From Actinomycetota bacterium (GTDB lineage Bacteria; Actinomycetota; Thermoleophilia; Gaiellales; Gaiellaceae), in assembly GCA_013697465.1 (NCBI GenBank), contig JACCWU010000022.1, positions 1-9,449 on the forward strand: 9,449 nucleotides of DNA. The letters run 5' to 3'. Positions 1 to 4,633 of the stretch are shown here, piece after piece (position 1 is the first letter of the stretch; each line of letters opens with the position of its first letter). The notes below the pieces were generated by a model. That model was not told the DNA's origin, ran no database searches, and was given only the letters and a program-made list of their open reading frames with translations. The position numbers and the translations under genes were made by a program.

Positions 1-185
1 ATGTCGCACAGGTGCTGGACTTCGAGGGCGTCGCGATTCGGGCGGGCCACCACTGCTGCCAGCCCCTCATGCGCAAGCTCGGAGTCGCGGCGACGAACCG
101 CGCAAGCTTCTACGTGTACACGATCCAGGAGGAGATCGATCGCCTCGTCGACGGTCTCCACAAGGTCAGGAAGGCGTTCGGCTGA
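1..185 (+). CDS. sufS: Cysteine desulfurase SufS, C-terminal fragment
   Basis: This is the last 60 residues of a PLP-dependent cysteine desulfurase, cut by the left edge; codons are in frame from base 3 and stop at TGA 183-185. SufS removes sulfur from L-cysteine as an enzyme-bound persulfide and hands it to SufU for Fe-S cluster assembly in the cytoplasm. The diagnostic segment is RAGHHCCQPLM, which holds the persulfide-forming cysteine (the first of the pair, bases 54-56), followed by a C-terminal helix ending KVRKAFG. The family usually has one Cys followed by Ala here, so the tandem Cys-Cys is a small oddity. The stop overlaps the sufU start by one base, implying translational coupling. 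The identity is supported by both the motif and the downstream sufU. Confidence 0.93.
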   Translation, partial: VAQVLDFEGVAIRAGHHCCQPLMRKLGVAATNRASFYVYTIQEEIDRLVDGLHKVRKAFG

Positions 186-619
186 TGGGTGAGTTCGACC
201 AGCTGTACCGCGAGCTGATCCTGGACCACTACAAGAACCCGAGGAACCACCGACTCCTGGAGGGTGCGAATGCGAGCGCCGAAGGCCAGAACCCGCTCTG
301 CGGCGACGAGGTCGCGCTTTCGGTCAGGCTGGGCGAGGGGGACGTGGTAGAAGAGGTTGGCTTCGAAGGTCGCGGGTGCGCGATCAGCCAGGCGGCGACC
401 TCGATGCTCACCGATCTCGTCAAGGGCCGCACTGCCCAGGAGATCGCGGCGATGCCGAAGGAGGAGCTTCTCGACGAGCTTGGTATCCCGTTGACGCCCG
501 TCCGCTTGAAGTGTGCGATCCTCGGCTTGGGCGTGCTGAAGCTCGCGCTCCACAAGGCGACGGGGACCCCGTTGCCGGAAGAATGGGGCACCGCCGCTCG
601 CGACCTCGTCCTCGAGTGA
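185..619 (+). CDS. sufU: Fe-S assembly / sulfur-transfer protein SufU (short form)
   Basis: This 144-residue cytoplasmic protein of the IscU/SufU fold accepts sulfur from SufS in the SUF pathway. Visible landmarks are LDHYKNPRN (14-22), NPLCGD with Cys39 and Asp41, GCAIS with Cys65, and RLKCAILG with Cys110. These give the three cysteines and one aspartate that bind zinc in SufU proteins. The residue before the third cysteine is Lys, as in SufU, not the His of IscU. However, Cys65 and Cys110 are only 45 residues apart, close to IscU spacing and about 17 shorter than in the Bacillus SufU as I recall it, so the SufU-specific insertion seems missing. The ATG overlaps the sufS stop (TGATG), and AGGAAGG at 168-174 may serve as ribosome binding site. 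Confidence 0.93.
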   Translation: MGEFDQLYRELILDHYKNPRNHRLLEGANASAEGQNPLCGDEVALSVRLGEGDVVEEVGFEGRGCAISQAATSMLTDLVKGRTAQEIAAMPKEELLDELGIPLTPVRLKCAILGLGVLKLALHKATGTPLPEEWGTAARDLVLE

Positions 620-630
620 GTCAGTAGCTG

Positions 631-948
631 TTGCTCGAGATAGCGGTGTGTGCGCTGGACGAGCTTCCGCCGGGGTCGATGCGACTCGTGCCGGCGGGTC
701 TCGAGACGATCGGGGTCTTCAACTGCAACGGGACGCTGTACGCGATCGAGGATCGCTGCTCGCACGACGACGGGCCGCTCGCGGAAGGCGAGTGGGAGCC
801 CGAGTCGTGCGTCGTCGTCTGCCCGCGCCACGGCTCGCGCTTCGACCTCGAGACCGGAATCCCGATGAGCCTGCCGGCGTTCGAGGCGGTTCGCGTCTTC
901 CCGGTCTCGGTTCGTGACGGCATGGTGGTCGTCGAGGTCGACGAGTAG
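631..948 (+). CDS. Rieske-type [2Fe-2S] ferredoxin
   Basis: This 105-residue stand-alone Rieske domain belongs to the NirD / dioxygenase-ferredoxin type, a small soluble electron carrier. The cluster ligands are visible as Cys43-x-His45 (DRCSHDDGPL) and Cys64-x-x-His67 (VVCPRHGSRFD), an 18-residue gap, followed by the usual LETG turn. There is no signal peptide or membrane segment. The frame opens just after a TAG at 625-627, so the start is TTG 631 or the later GTG 646; TTG keeps the conserved first beta strand and is preferred. It lies 11 bp after sufU and 3 bp before the methyltransferase, so it is almost certainly in the suf operon, as is common in actinobacterial SUF loci. Its redox partner cannot be told from the sequence. 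Confidence 0.92.
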   Translation: MLEIAVCALDELPPGSMRLVPAGLETIGVFNCNGTLYAIEDRCSHDDGPLAEGEWEPESCVVVCPRHGSRFDLETGIPMSLPAFEAVRVFPVSVRDGMVVVEVDE

Positions 949-951
949 AGA

Positions 952-1554
952 GTGCTCGACGATCGCGTACGGACCGTGCTCGCACGCCTCGAAGAGGAGG
1001 ACCGGCTCGAGCGCGAAGCGGGCGCGCCGTCGGCGCGTCGTTCGCGGCAGATCGAGCCCACGACCGGCCGCTTCCTCTTCGCCCTCGCGGGCGCTCAGGC
1101 CGGTGTCGAGGTGCTCGAGATCGGCGGATCGCGCGGCTATTCGACGATCTGGCTGGCTGCCGGCGCGCGGATTCTGGGTGGGGGGGTCGTCTCTCTCGAG
1201 CACGATCCCGTGAAGTGCGCCGCCTGGCGCGCCAACGTCGCCGCGGCCGGACTCGGGGAGTGGGCGGAGCTCGTCGAAGGCGACGCCTTCGAGACGCTGC
1301 GACGGACGGAGGACGTGTTCGATTTCGTATTCCTGGACGCGGAGAAAAACGACTACGAGGCGCTCTTCGCGCTCACCAGGCGGCTTCTCGAGCCCGGTGC
1401 GCTCGTCGTCGCGGACAACGTGCTCTCCCACGCCGACGCGCTCGCGGCATACTCCGCGGCGCGGCAGGGCGATCCCACGCTTGTATCCGTGACGGTCCCG
1501 CTCGACCGCGGGCTCGAGCTGACGTCCGTGCTCACGGAGACGCCGGCGGTCTGA
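952..1554 (+). CDS. Class I SAM-dependent O-methyltransferase (caffeoyl-CoA / COMT-like)
   Basis: This 200-residue cytoplasmic methyltransferase of the metal-dependent O-methyltransferase family 3 moves a methyl group from SAM to a hydroxyl, often a catechol; the substrate is unknown. SAM motif I is EIGGSRGYS (56-64). The acidic ribose-binding end of strand 2 is SLEHD (81-85). The likely metal ligands are Asp129 in FLDAEKNDY and Asp155-Asn156 in VVADNVL. The C-terminal strand GLELTSVL matches the usual family ending. The GTG start lies 3 bp after the Rieske stop and has only a weak GAGAGA-like site, fitting translational coupling. The last 23 bases overlap the convergent VOC gene. A run of seven G at 1180-1186 sits within the reading frame but does not break it. 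Confidence 0.88.
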   Translation: MLDDRVRTVLARLEEEDRLEREAGAPSARRSRQIEPTTGRFLFALAGAQAGVEVLEIGGSRGYSTIWLAAGARILGGGVVSLEHDPVKCAAWRANVAAAGLGEWAELVEGDAFETLRRTEDVFDFVFLDAEKNDYEALFALTRRLLEPGALVVADNVLSHADALAAYSAARQGDPTLVSVTVPLDRGLELTSVLTETPAV

Positions 1555-1918
1555 CCTCGGCCATCAGGCCGAGCAGGTTGCGGTCGGGATCGCGGAAGAA
1601 GGCCATCCACAGATCGTGGTCGGGCATACGCGCGATCAGCTGCGGCTCGTCGTCGAACGGGACGCCGCGGTCGCCGAGCTCTCGGTGGGCGCCTTCGATG
1701 TCGTCAACGCGGAAATAGAGGATCGAGCTCGGGTGGTCGGCCTCGGGATTCTCGGGAACCGCGAGCATCAGGCGCACGTCTTCGCACATGAAGAAGGCCA
1801 GGTCGCCCGCCTCGAAGAGAAAGTCGAGCGCGAGCTTGTCCCGGTAGAAGGCGATGGCCGCGGGAAGGTCGTGGGTACGGATCGCGATCTGGCCGATGCT
1901 CCGAAGCGGGGTGCCCAC
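1532..1918 (-). CDS. VOC-superfamily (glyoxalase/bleomycin-resistance fold) protein
   Basis: This 128-residue single-domain protein has the paired beta-alpha-beta-beta-beta modules of the vicinal oxygen chelate superfamily: IAIRTHDLPAAIAFY (11-25) opens module one, ILYFRVDDIEGAHREL (66-81) opens module two, and FFRDPDRNLLGLM (107-119) closes it. Candidate metal-facing positions are Gln10 and His101. The glutamate usually seen near the end (NLLEL) is Gly117, so a classical metal-dependent glyoxalase I is unlikely; antibiotic binding or another VOC role is open. The GTG start is fixed by an excellent AAGGAGGAG site five bases upstream. It is a single gene, convergent with the methyltransferase. 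Fold assignment is firm; function is unknown. Confidence 0.88.
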   Translation of the reverse strand: MGTPLRSIGQIAIRTHDLPAAIAFYRDKLALDFLFEAGDLAFFMCEDVRLMLAVPENPEADHPSSILYFRVDDIEGAHRELGDRGVPFDDEPQLIARMPDHDLWMAFFRDPDRNLLGLMAEVRPPASP

Positions 1919-1920
1919 GC

Positions 1921-1930
1921 ACTCCTCCTT
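1921..1930 (-). promoter_or_regulatory. Strong Shine-Dalgarno of the VOC gene
   Basis: On the minus strand the bases read AAGGAGGAGT. The AAGGAGG core ends five bases before the GTG at 1916-1918. It settles the non-ATG start and suggests efficient leadered translation. Confidence 0.85.
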
Positions 1931-2053
1931 GGGCCGAATCTGGGCAGCGAGCGAGACGAGTATTTCTCATCGACGCAGCAACGTGCGCTCGGTCGACCGA
2001 CATCCGCTTCCGATGCGTATGCTGCGGGTACCGCGGAAAGGAGGTGGTCCGAT

Positions 2054-2095
2054 TTGAGCGAAGACAGTTCGGGCAGCGGAGGTACCAGCGGGTAG
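2054..2095 (+). CDS. Possible 13-codon Ser/Gly-rich small ORF
   Basis: A TTG start at 2054 opens a 13-residue frame (M-SEDSSGSGGTSG) that ends at TAG 2093-2095. Seven bases upstream lies AAAGGAGGTG (2037-2046), which is complementary to the 3' end of 16S rRNA over ten bases and is among the best ribosome binding sites in the window. The peptide is acidic and Ser/Gly-rich, with no signal peptide, membrane segment, or run of one amino acid that would mark an attenuator leader. No plus-strand gene follows before a terminator at 2240-2265. It could be a true microprotein, a leader of a regulatory RNA, or chance. The strong site is the main argument for translation. Confidence 0.35.
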   Translation: MSEDSSGSGGTSG

Positions 2096-2216
2096 AGGCG
2101 TGCCCCCGGGACCACCGGGAATCGCCTAGCCAGCGTAGGGGGCTCGCGATCGCGCTGCACGTTTTGTTCTCCGCCGTGGTCTGTGCGAAGGGCGGCGTGC
2201 CGGAAGCGCCTCTACC
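2091..2216. repeat. 10 bp perfect inverted repeat, long spacer
   Basis: GGTAGAGGCG at 2091-2100 is the exact reverse complement of CGCCTCTACC at 2207-2216, with a further G-U pair possible at 2101/2206. The arms would close a roughly 126 nt structured domain if transcribed. Confidence 0.6.
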
Positions 2217-2239
2217 ACTCCAACGTTGGTCTCCAAGAC

Positions 2240-2265
2240 CGAGGGGCCGCATCTGCGGCCCCTCG
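2240..2265. terminator. Strong hairpin, probable bidirectional intrinsic terminator
   Basis: GAGGGGCCGC (2241-2250) and GCGGCCCCTC (2255-2264) pair perfectly around an ATCT loop, and C2240-G2265 extends the stem to 11 bp. On the plus strand the tail is GTCTCTTC, moderately pyrimidine-rich but without a true T run. On the minus strand it lies 20 bp beyond the stop of the FMN reductase, so it likely ends that operon and may also end the candidate plus-strand RNA. The symmetric elements 2220-2229 and 2228-2240 lie directly before it. Confidence 0.75.
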
Positions 2266-2284
2266 TCTCTTCGAAGGTCTGCGA

Positions 2285-2842
2285 CTACGCCGCGAGTGCG
2301 ACCGCGGACGCTTCGTGCGCGAGGTTCTCGAGATGCTTGCGGAGGCGCTCGCCGAGGAGAGGATCGGTCAGGCGCCCGGTCTCGTCGAAGACCTTCTGCG
2401 CCTGCGCGACCTGCAGCTCGCCCTCGATCACGCGGGCACCGGCGATCCCGAGGATGCGTCGAAGATCCTGCTGTGCCCAGATTGCGCCGTACTGGCCGGT
2501 CGTGGCACCTGCGACCGCGGCGGTCTTCCCCCAGATGGGCGCCCCGCCGCGCGGGGGCCGGGACGCCCAGTCGACCGCGTTCTTGAGGACGCCCGACACC
2601 GAGCCGTTGTACTCGGGTGTCACGAAGAGAAGCGCGTCCGCACCTGCGATTCGTGACCGCAGATCGCGCACGGCTTCGGGAGCATCCTCGCCATCGGTGT
2701 CCGCGTCGTACAACGGGATGTCGCCCAGGCGCTCGTACACTTCGACCTCCGCTCCCTCCGGAGCGCGCTCCGCGGCGGCCCGGGCGAGGGCGGTGTTGTA
2801 CGAGTCGTCGCGAAGGCTCCCGGAGATGGCGAGGATGCGCAT
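2285..2842 (-). CDS. NAD(P)H-dependent FMN reductase (flavodoxin-like)
   Basis: This 185-residue flavodoxin-fold oxidoreductase of the NADPH-dependent FMN reductase / azoreductase family uses NAD(P)H to reduce FMN, and often quinones or azo compounds. The FMN phosphate loop is ISGSLRDDSYN (6-16). The second signature, PEYNGSVSGVLKNAVDW (76-92), and ATTGQYGA (113-120) follow at the expected places. The ATG at 2840-2842 starts exactly at the first beta strand (MRILAISGS). The open frame continues 23 codons upstream, but that extension is basic, unlike the family, and lies inside the yceI-like gene, so it is rejected. The gene begins 4 bp after the preceding stop with no clear ribosome binding site, implying coupled translation. 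Cytoplasmic; the true electron acceptor is unknown. Confidence 0.93.
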   Translation of the reverse strand: MRILAISGSLRDDSYNTALARAAAERAPEGAEVEVYERLGDIPLYDADTDGEDAPEAVRDLRSRIAGADALLFVTPEYNGSVSGVLKNAVDWASRPPRGGAPIWGKTAAVAGATTGQYGAIWAQQDLRRILGIAGARVIEGELQVAQAQKVFDETGRLTDPLLGERLRKHLENLAHEASAVALAA

Positions 2843-2846
2843 CGTC

Positions 2847-3401
2847 TTACGCCGCTCTGACGGCCGCGAAGCTCGCTTTGAGGCCGACCTCGTTCGGCAG
2901 GAGGAACCCACCGCCGGGAAGCGGGGCGTTCCAGTTGAGGTTGAAGTCGGTGCGATCGATCGTGCCGGCGAGCTCGACGCCGATGCGGTCGTTCCCGGAC
3001 GGATCGACGAGTGAGCCCAGGAAGCTGCCCTTGAGGTCCACCGGCTTTGTCGTTCCCTTGATCGTCAGATCGCCCTTCACGATGAGCTCGTCGCCCTGGG
3101 TCTCGACAGTGGTTGACTCGAAGCGGAGCTCTGGATACCGCTGCGTGTCGAAGAAGTCCGGCGCCTGCAGGTGGCCGTCCCGGGTCTCGTCGAATGTCGT
3201 GATGCTCGAGACGTCTACCGTTCCGTCGATGGAGGGCTGCTCGCCGCCTTGAATCGTCCCGGCAAAACCGGGCACGCGACCCTTGATCGGGATGATCCCG
3301 ACCTTCTTGACCTCGAACTCGAGTGCGGACCAGACCGGGTCGATGGAGCAGGTCCCGGCTGGGATGCCAGTTGTGACCGACTTCTCTGCGACGATGGACA
3401 T
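2847..3401 (-). CDS. YceI-family lipocalin-like protein
   Basis: This 184-residue protein of the YceI family forms a beta barrel that binds a polyprenoid or similar lipophilic ligand in characterised relatives. Family hallmarks are SIDPVWSALEFEVKK (19-33), RDGHLQAPDFFDTQRYPELRF (74-94) and KGDLTIKGTTKPVDL (109-123), with DRTDFNLNWNAPLP near the end. There is no N-terminal signal peptide, so unlike E. coli YceI it should be cytoplasmic. The ATG is supported by AAAGGAG seven bases upstream. It is the first gene of a two-gene operon with the FMN reductase, and its promoter overlaps the start of the divergent MarR gene. Family membership is secure; the ligand is unknown. Confidence 0.93.
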   Translation of the reverse strand: MSIVAEKSVTTGIPAGTCSIDPVWSALEFEVKKVGIIPIKGRVPGFAGTIQGGEQPSIDGTVDVSSITTFDETRDGHLQAPDFFDTQRYPELRFESTTVETQGDELIVKGDLTIKGTTKPVDLKGSFLGSLVDPSGNDRIGVELAGTIDRTDFNLNWNAPLPGGGFLLPNEVGLKASFAAVRAA

Positions 3402-3428
3402 GACACACTCCTTTGCGTTCGCTACTAT
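3400..3428 (+). promoter_or_regulatory. Candidate promoter of the MarR gene
   Basis: ATGACA (3400-3405, 5/6 to the -35 consensus) lies 17 bp before TACTAT (3423-3428, 4/6 to the -10). Transcription would start near 3435. AAGGA at 3451-3455 is the ribosome binding site, 5 nt from the first ATG and 8 nt from the second. The -35 box overlaps the yceI-like start codon. Confidence 0.45.
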
Positions 3429-3450
3429 TGACTACGCAAGCAACTATAGC
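3413..3450. promoter_or_regulatory. Probable MarR operator region (two interleaved inverted repeats)
   Basis: TTGCGT (3413-3418) is mirrored by ACGCAA (3434-3439). GCTACTATTG (3421-3430) is mirrored at 7 of 10 positions by CAACTATAGC (3441-3450). Both lie in the unusually AT-rich 59 bp between the divergent genes. They cover the -10 and start site of the YceI operon and the -10 of MarR, where an autoregulating MarR dimer would bind. Which repeat is used cannot be decided from sequence. Confidence 0.5.
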
Positions 3451-3472
3451 AAGGATATAGATGATGAGTCAA
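3443..3472 (-). promoter_or_regulatory. Sigma-70-type promoter of the YceI/FMN reductase operon
   Basis: On the minus strand TTGACT (bases 3467-3472, 5/6 to consensus) is followed 18 bp later by TATAGT (3443-3448, 5/6). Transcription would begin near 3436, giving a leader of about 35 nt that contains AAAGGAG. The -35 box lies inside the first codons of the MarR gene. Confidence 0.65.
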
Positions 3473-3943
3473 GTATTGAGTGAGCAAGCTTTGGGAGTGC
3501 GCGCATTCGCGGCGCTCTTGAGGGCGCATGCCTCCTCGACACGGCGTCTAAACGCCCAGTTGAGCGCAGACCACGGGCTGACGATCTCGGACTACGAGGT
3601 GCTGCTGCGTCTCTCGCGGGCACCGGAGCGCAGGATGCGCCGAGTGGATCTCGCCGAGGAGGTGCTCCTCACCGCTTCCGGGATCACGCGCCTCCTCGAC
3701 GGATTGGAGCGGAGCGGCCTTGTCGATCGCGGCTCGTGCGACGGCGATCGCCGGGTCGTCTACGCCGTGCTCACCGAAGCCGGTCGCGACAAGCTGCGTA
3801 CCGCGTCCGCGACTCATCTCGTGCAAGTGGACGAGCTCTTCAGCGAGCGCCTCGACGAAGAGGAGCTCGAGCGCGTCGCGGAGCTGCTCGGAAAGCTCGG
3901 CGACGGGGACGGTGCCGACACCGCCTGCGCGCCGGACGACTAG
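3461..3943 (+). CDS. MarR-family transcriptional regulator
   Basis: This 160-residue winged-helix repressor binds DNA as a dimer and usually releases it on meeting phenolic ligands or oxidants. The core includes LTISDYEVLLRLSRAPE (40-56). The recognition region is RVDLAEEVLLTASGITRLLD (61-80). The wing is RGSCDGDRRVVYAVLTEAG (90-108), carrying the DRR motif with Cys93 at its tip, a possible redox-sensitive site (inference). A second Cys is at 156. Two ATGs, 3461 and 3464, are both placed well for AAGGA at 3451-3455. It is divergent from the YceI/FMN reductase operon, the usual layout for a MarR and its target, so local control is likely. Its last four bases overlap convergent dcd. Confidence 0.93.
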   Translation: MMSQVLSEQALGVRAFAALLRAHASSTRRLNAQLSADHGLTISDYEVLLRLSRAPERRMRRVDLAEEVLLTASGITRLLDGLERSGLVDRGSCDGDRRVVYAVLTEAGRDKLRTASATHLVQVDELFSERLDEEELERVAELLGKLGDGDGADTACAPDD

Positions 3944-4515
3944 TCTGCTGCGCCGTCCGTGAAGTTCTGCCAGTAACGGCTCGGGGTGGGGCCGCCTTGG
4001 CCTTGGTACTTCGAGCCGATCCCCGCCGAGCCGTAGGGATGCTCGGCCGGCTCCGAGAGCTGCATGAACGAGAGCTGGCCGATCTTCATCCCCGGGTAGA
4101 TCGTGATCGGGAGGTTGGCGACGTTGGACAGCTCGAGCGTGACGTGCCCGTCCCAGCCGGGGTCGATGAATCCCGCGGTCGAGTGGATCAGCAATCCCAG
4201 GCGGCCGAGCGAGCTCTTCCCTTCCAGTCGTGCCACGAGATCGTCCGGCAGCGTGACCCGCTCGAGCGTCGAGCCGAGGACGAACTCGCCCGGATGGAGG
4301 ATGAACGCCTCGTCGCCCGACTCGACGAGCTCGGTCAGCTCCTCCTGCTCGGTCTTGACGTCGATGTAGGGGTAGCGCGAGTTTCGGAACACCCGAAAGA
4401 AGTGATCGACCCGCACGTCCAGGCTCGACGGCTGCATGAGATCCGGGTCGAACGGCTCGATGCCGATGCGCCCCTGGTCGATGAGTCGTCGAATCGTCCG
4501 GTCCGAGAGAACCAT
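3940..4515 (-). CDS. dcd: dCTP deaminase, probably bifunctional dCTP deaminase/dUTPase
   Basis: This 191-residue enzyme of the trimeric dUTPase/Dcd fold deaminates dCTP to dUTP for dTMP synthesis in the cytoplasm. Signatures are QPSSLDVRVD (28-37), LHPGEFVLGSTLE (73-85), EGKSSLGRLGLL (98-109), HSTAGFIDPGW (111-121), TLELSN with the catalytic Glu128, and GSKYQGQGGPTPSR (167-180). The HSTAG stretch, where E. coli Dcd has HVTAH, matches the Mycobacterium tuberculosis enzyme that also hydrolyses dUTP to dUMP; bifunctionality is inferred from that. The ATG at 4513-4515 begins the conserved MVLSDRTIRR helix. No ribosome binding site is seen; TAGAAT six bases upstream suggests a leaderless message. 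It is a single gene, convergent with MarR by 4 bp. Confidence 0.96.
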   Translation of the reverse strand: MVLSDRTIRRLIDQGRIGIEPFDPDLMQPSSLDVRVDHFFRVFRNSRYPYIDVKTEQEELTELVESGDEAFILHPGEFVLGSTLERVTLPDDLVARLEGKSSLGRLGLLIHSTAGFIDPGWDGHVTLELSNVANLPITIYPGMKIGQLSFMQLSEPAEHPYGSAGIGSKYQGQGGPTPSRYWQNFTDGAAD

Positions 4516-4521
4516 GCGTCG

Positions 4522-4527
4522 ATTCTA
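4522..4527 (-). promoter_or_regulatory. -10 box of dcd, leaderless layout
   Basis: The minus strand reads TAGAAT (5/6 to TATAAT), then six bases, then ATG. The usual start site would fall on the A of the ATG. The candidate -35 is poor (GCGACT, bases 4545-4550, 17 bp spacer). Confidence 0.55.
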
Positions 4528-4584
4528 CGAAGCGCAGTCGGCCGAGTCGCTGCCTCGCTTTGTGGCAATCACCACTTACACGCG

Positions 4585-4605
4585 CCGCGATCGACGTCAT
4601 CGCGG
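4585..4605. repeat. Inverted repeat between divergent dcd and DUF4015 genes
   Basis: CCGCGAT (4585-4591) and ATCGCGG (4599-4605) are exact reverse complements around a 7 bp spacer that contains GACGTC. A second small repeat, GTGG/CCAC (4562-4565, 4572-4575), lies beside it. The position upstream of both genes suits an operator, but chance is possible at this GC content. Confidence 0.35.
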
Positions 4606-4633
4606 TCGACTACTGCGATAAGGTCACGGACCG

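Larger units (their letters stand above)
2030..2268 (+). ncRNA. Candidate stand-alone small RNA / small-peptide transcript
   Basis: Signals lie in the right order for one short transcript. A -10-like TATGCT sits at 2018-2023, with TCGACC at 1993-1998 as a poor, 19 bp-spaced -35. The ribosome binding site and small ORF follow, then a long-range stem in which 2091-2100 pairs perfectly with 2207-2216 around about 106 nt. Inside are smaller hairpins: 2105-2109 with 2115-2119, and 2171-2175 with 2191-2195. A terminator hairpin at 2240-2265 closes it. The promoter is weak and the boundaries are inferred. Long-range pairing in GC-rich DNA can occur by chance, so confidence is limited. Confidence 0.3.
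1919..2284. other. 366 bp gene-free interval with structured RNA signals
   Basis: No convincing long protein-coding frame crosses this stretch; the overlapping open frames are arginine- or proline-rich and resemble no family I know. The left part holds the ribosome binding site and presumably the promoter of the minus-strand VOC gene. The rest carries plus-strand signals: a TATGCT hexamer at 2018-2023, a perfect ribosome binding site at 2037-2046, a 13-codon ORF at 2054-2095, a 10 bp inverted repeat joining 2091-2100 to 2207-2216, and a hairpin terminator at 2240-2265. No tRNA, tmRNA, SRP RNA or known riboswitch consensus was recognised. Confidence 0.7.

Noticed and set aside
229..1431. 400-codon open frame on the minus strand
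   Set aside because: It lies antisense to sufU, the Rieske gene and the methyltransferase, is Arg/Glu-rich and low in complexity, and shows no family motif. Long antisense frames are expected in such GC-rich coding DNA.
2037..2050. Minus-strand GGACCACCTCCTTT resembling the 3' end of 16S rRNA
   Set aside because: The upstream minus-strand bases do not match the conserved 16S 3' region. It is simply the complement of a very strong Shine-Dalgarno on the plus strand.
2089..2219. tRNA, tmRNA, 6S, SRP RNA or riboswitch in the 2.1-2.2 kb interval
   Set aside because: The paired ends and ACC-like 3' arm prompted a look, but there is no T-arm GGTTCGA-type sequence, no SRP GGAAG apical motif in context, no tmRNA tag frame, and no B12, TPP, SAM or glycine consensus that I can recognise.
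2843..2911. 23-codon N-terminal extension of the FMN reductase
   Set aside because: It is basic, lies inside the upstream YceI coding sequence, and precedes the canonical MRILAISGS start of the flavodoxin fold.
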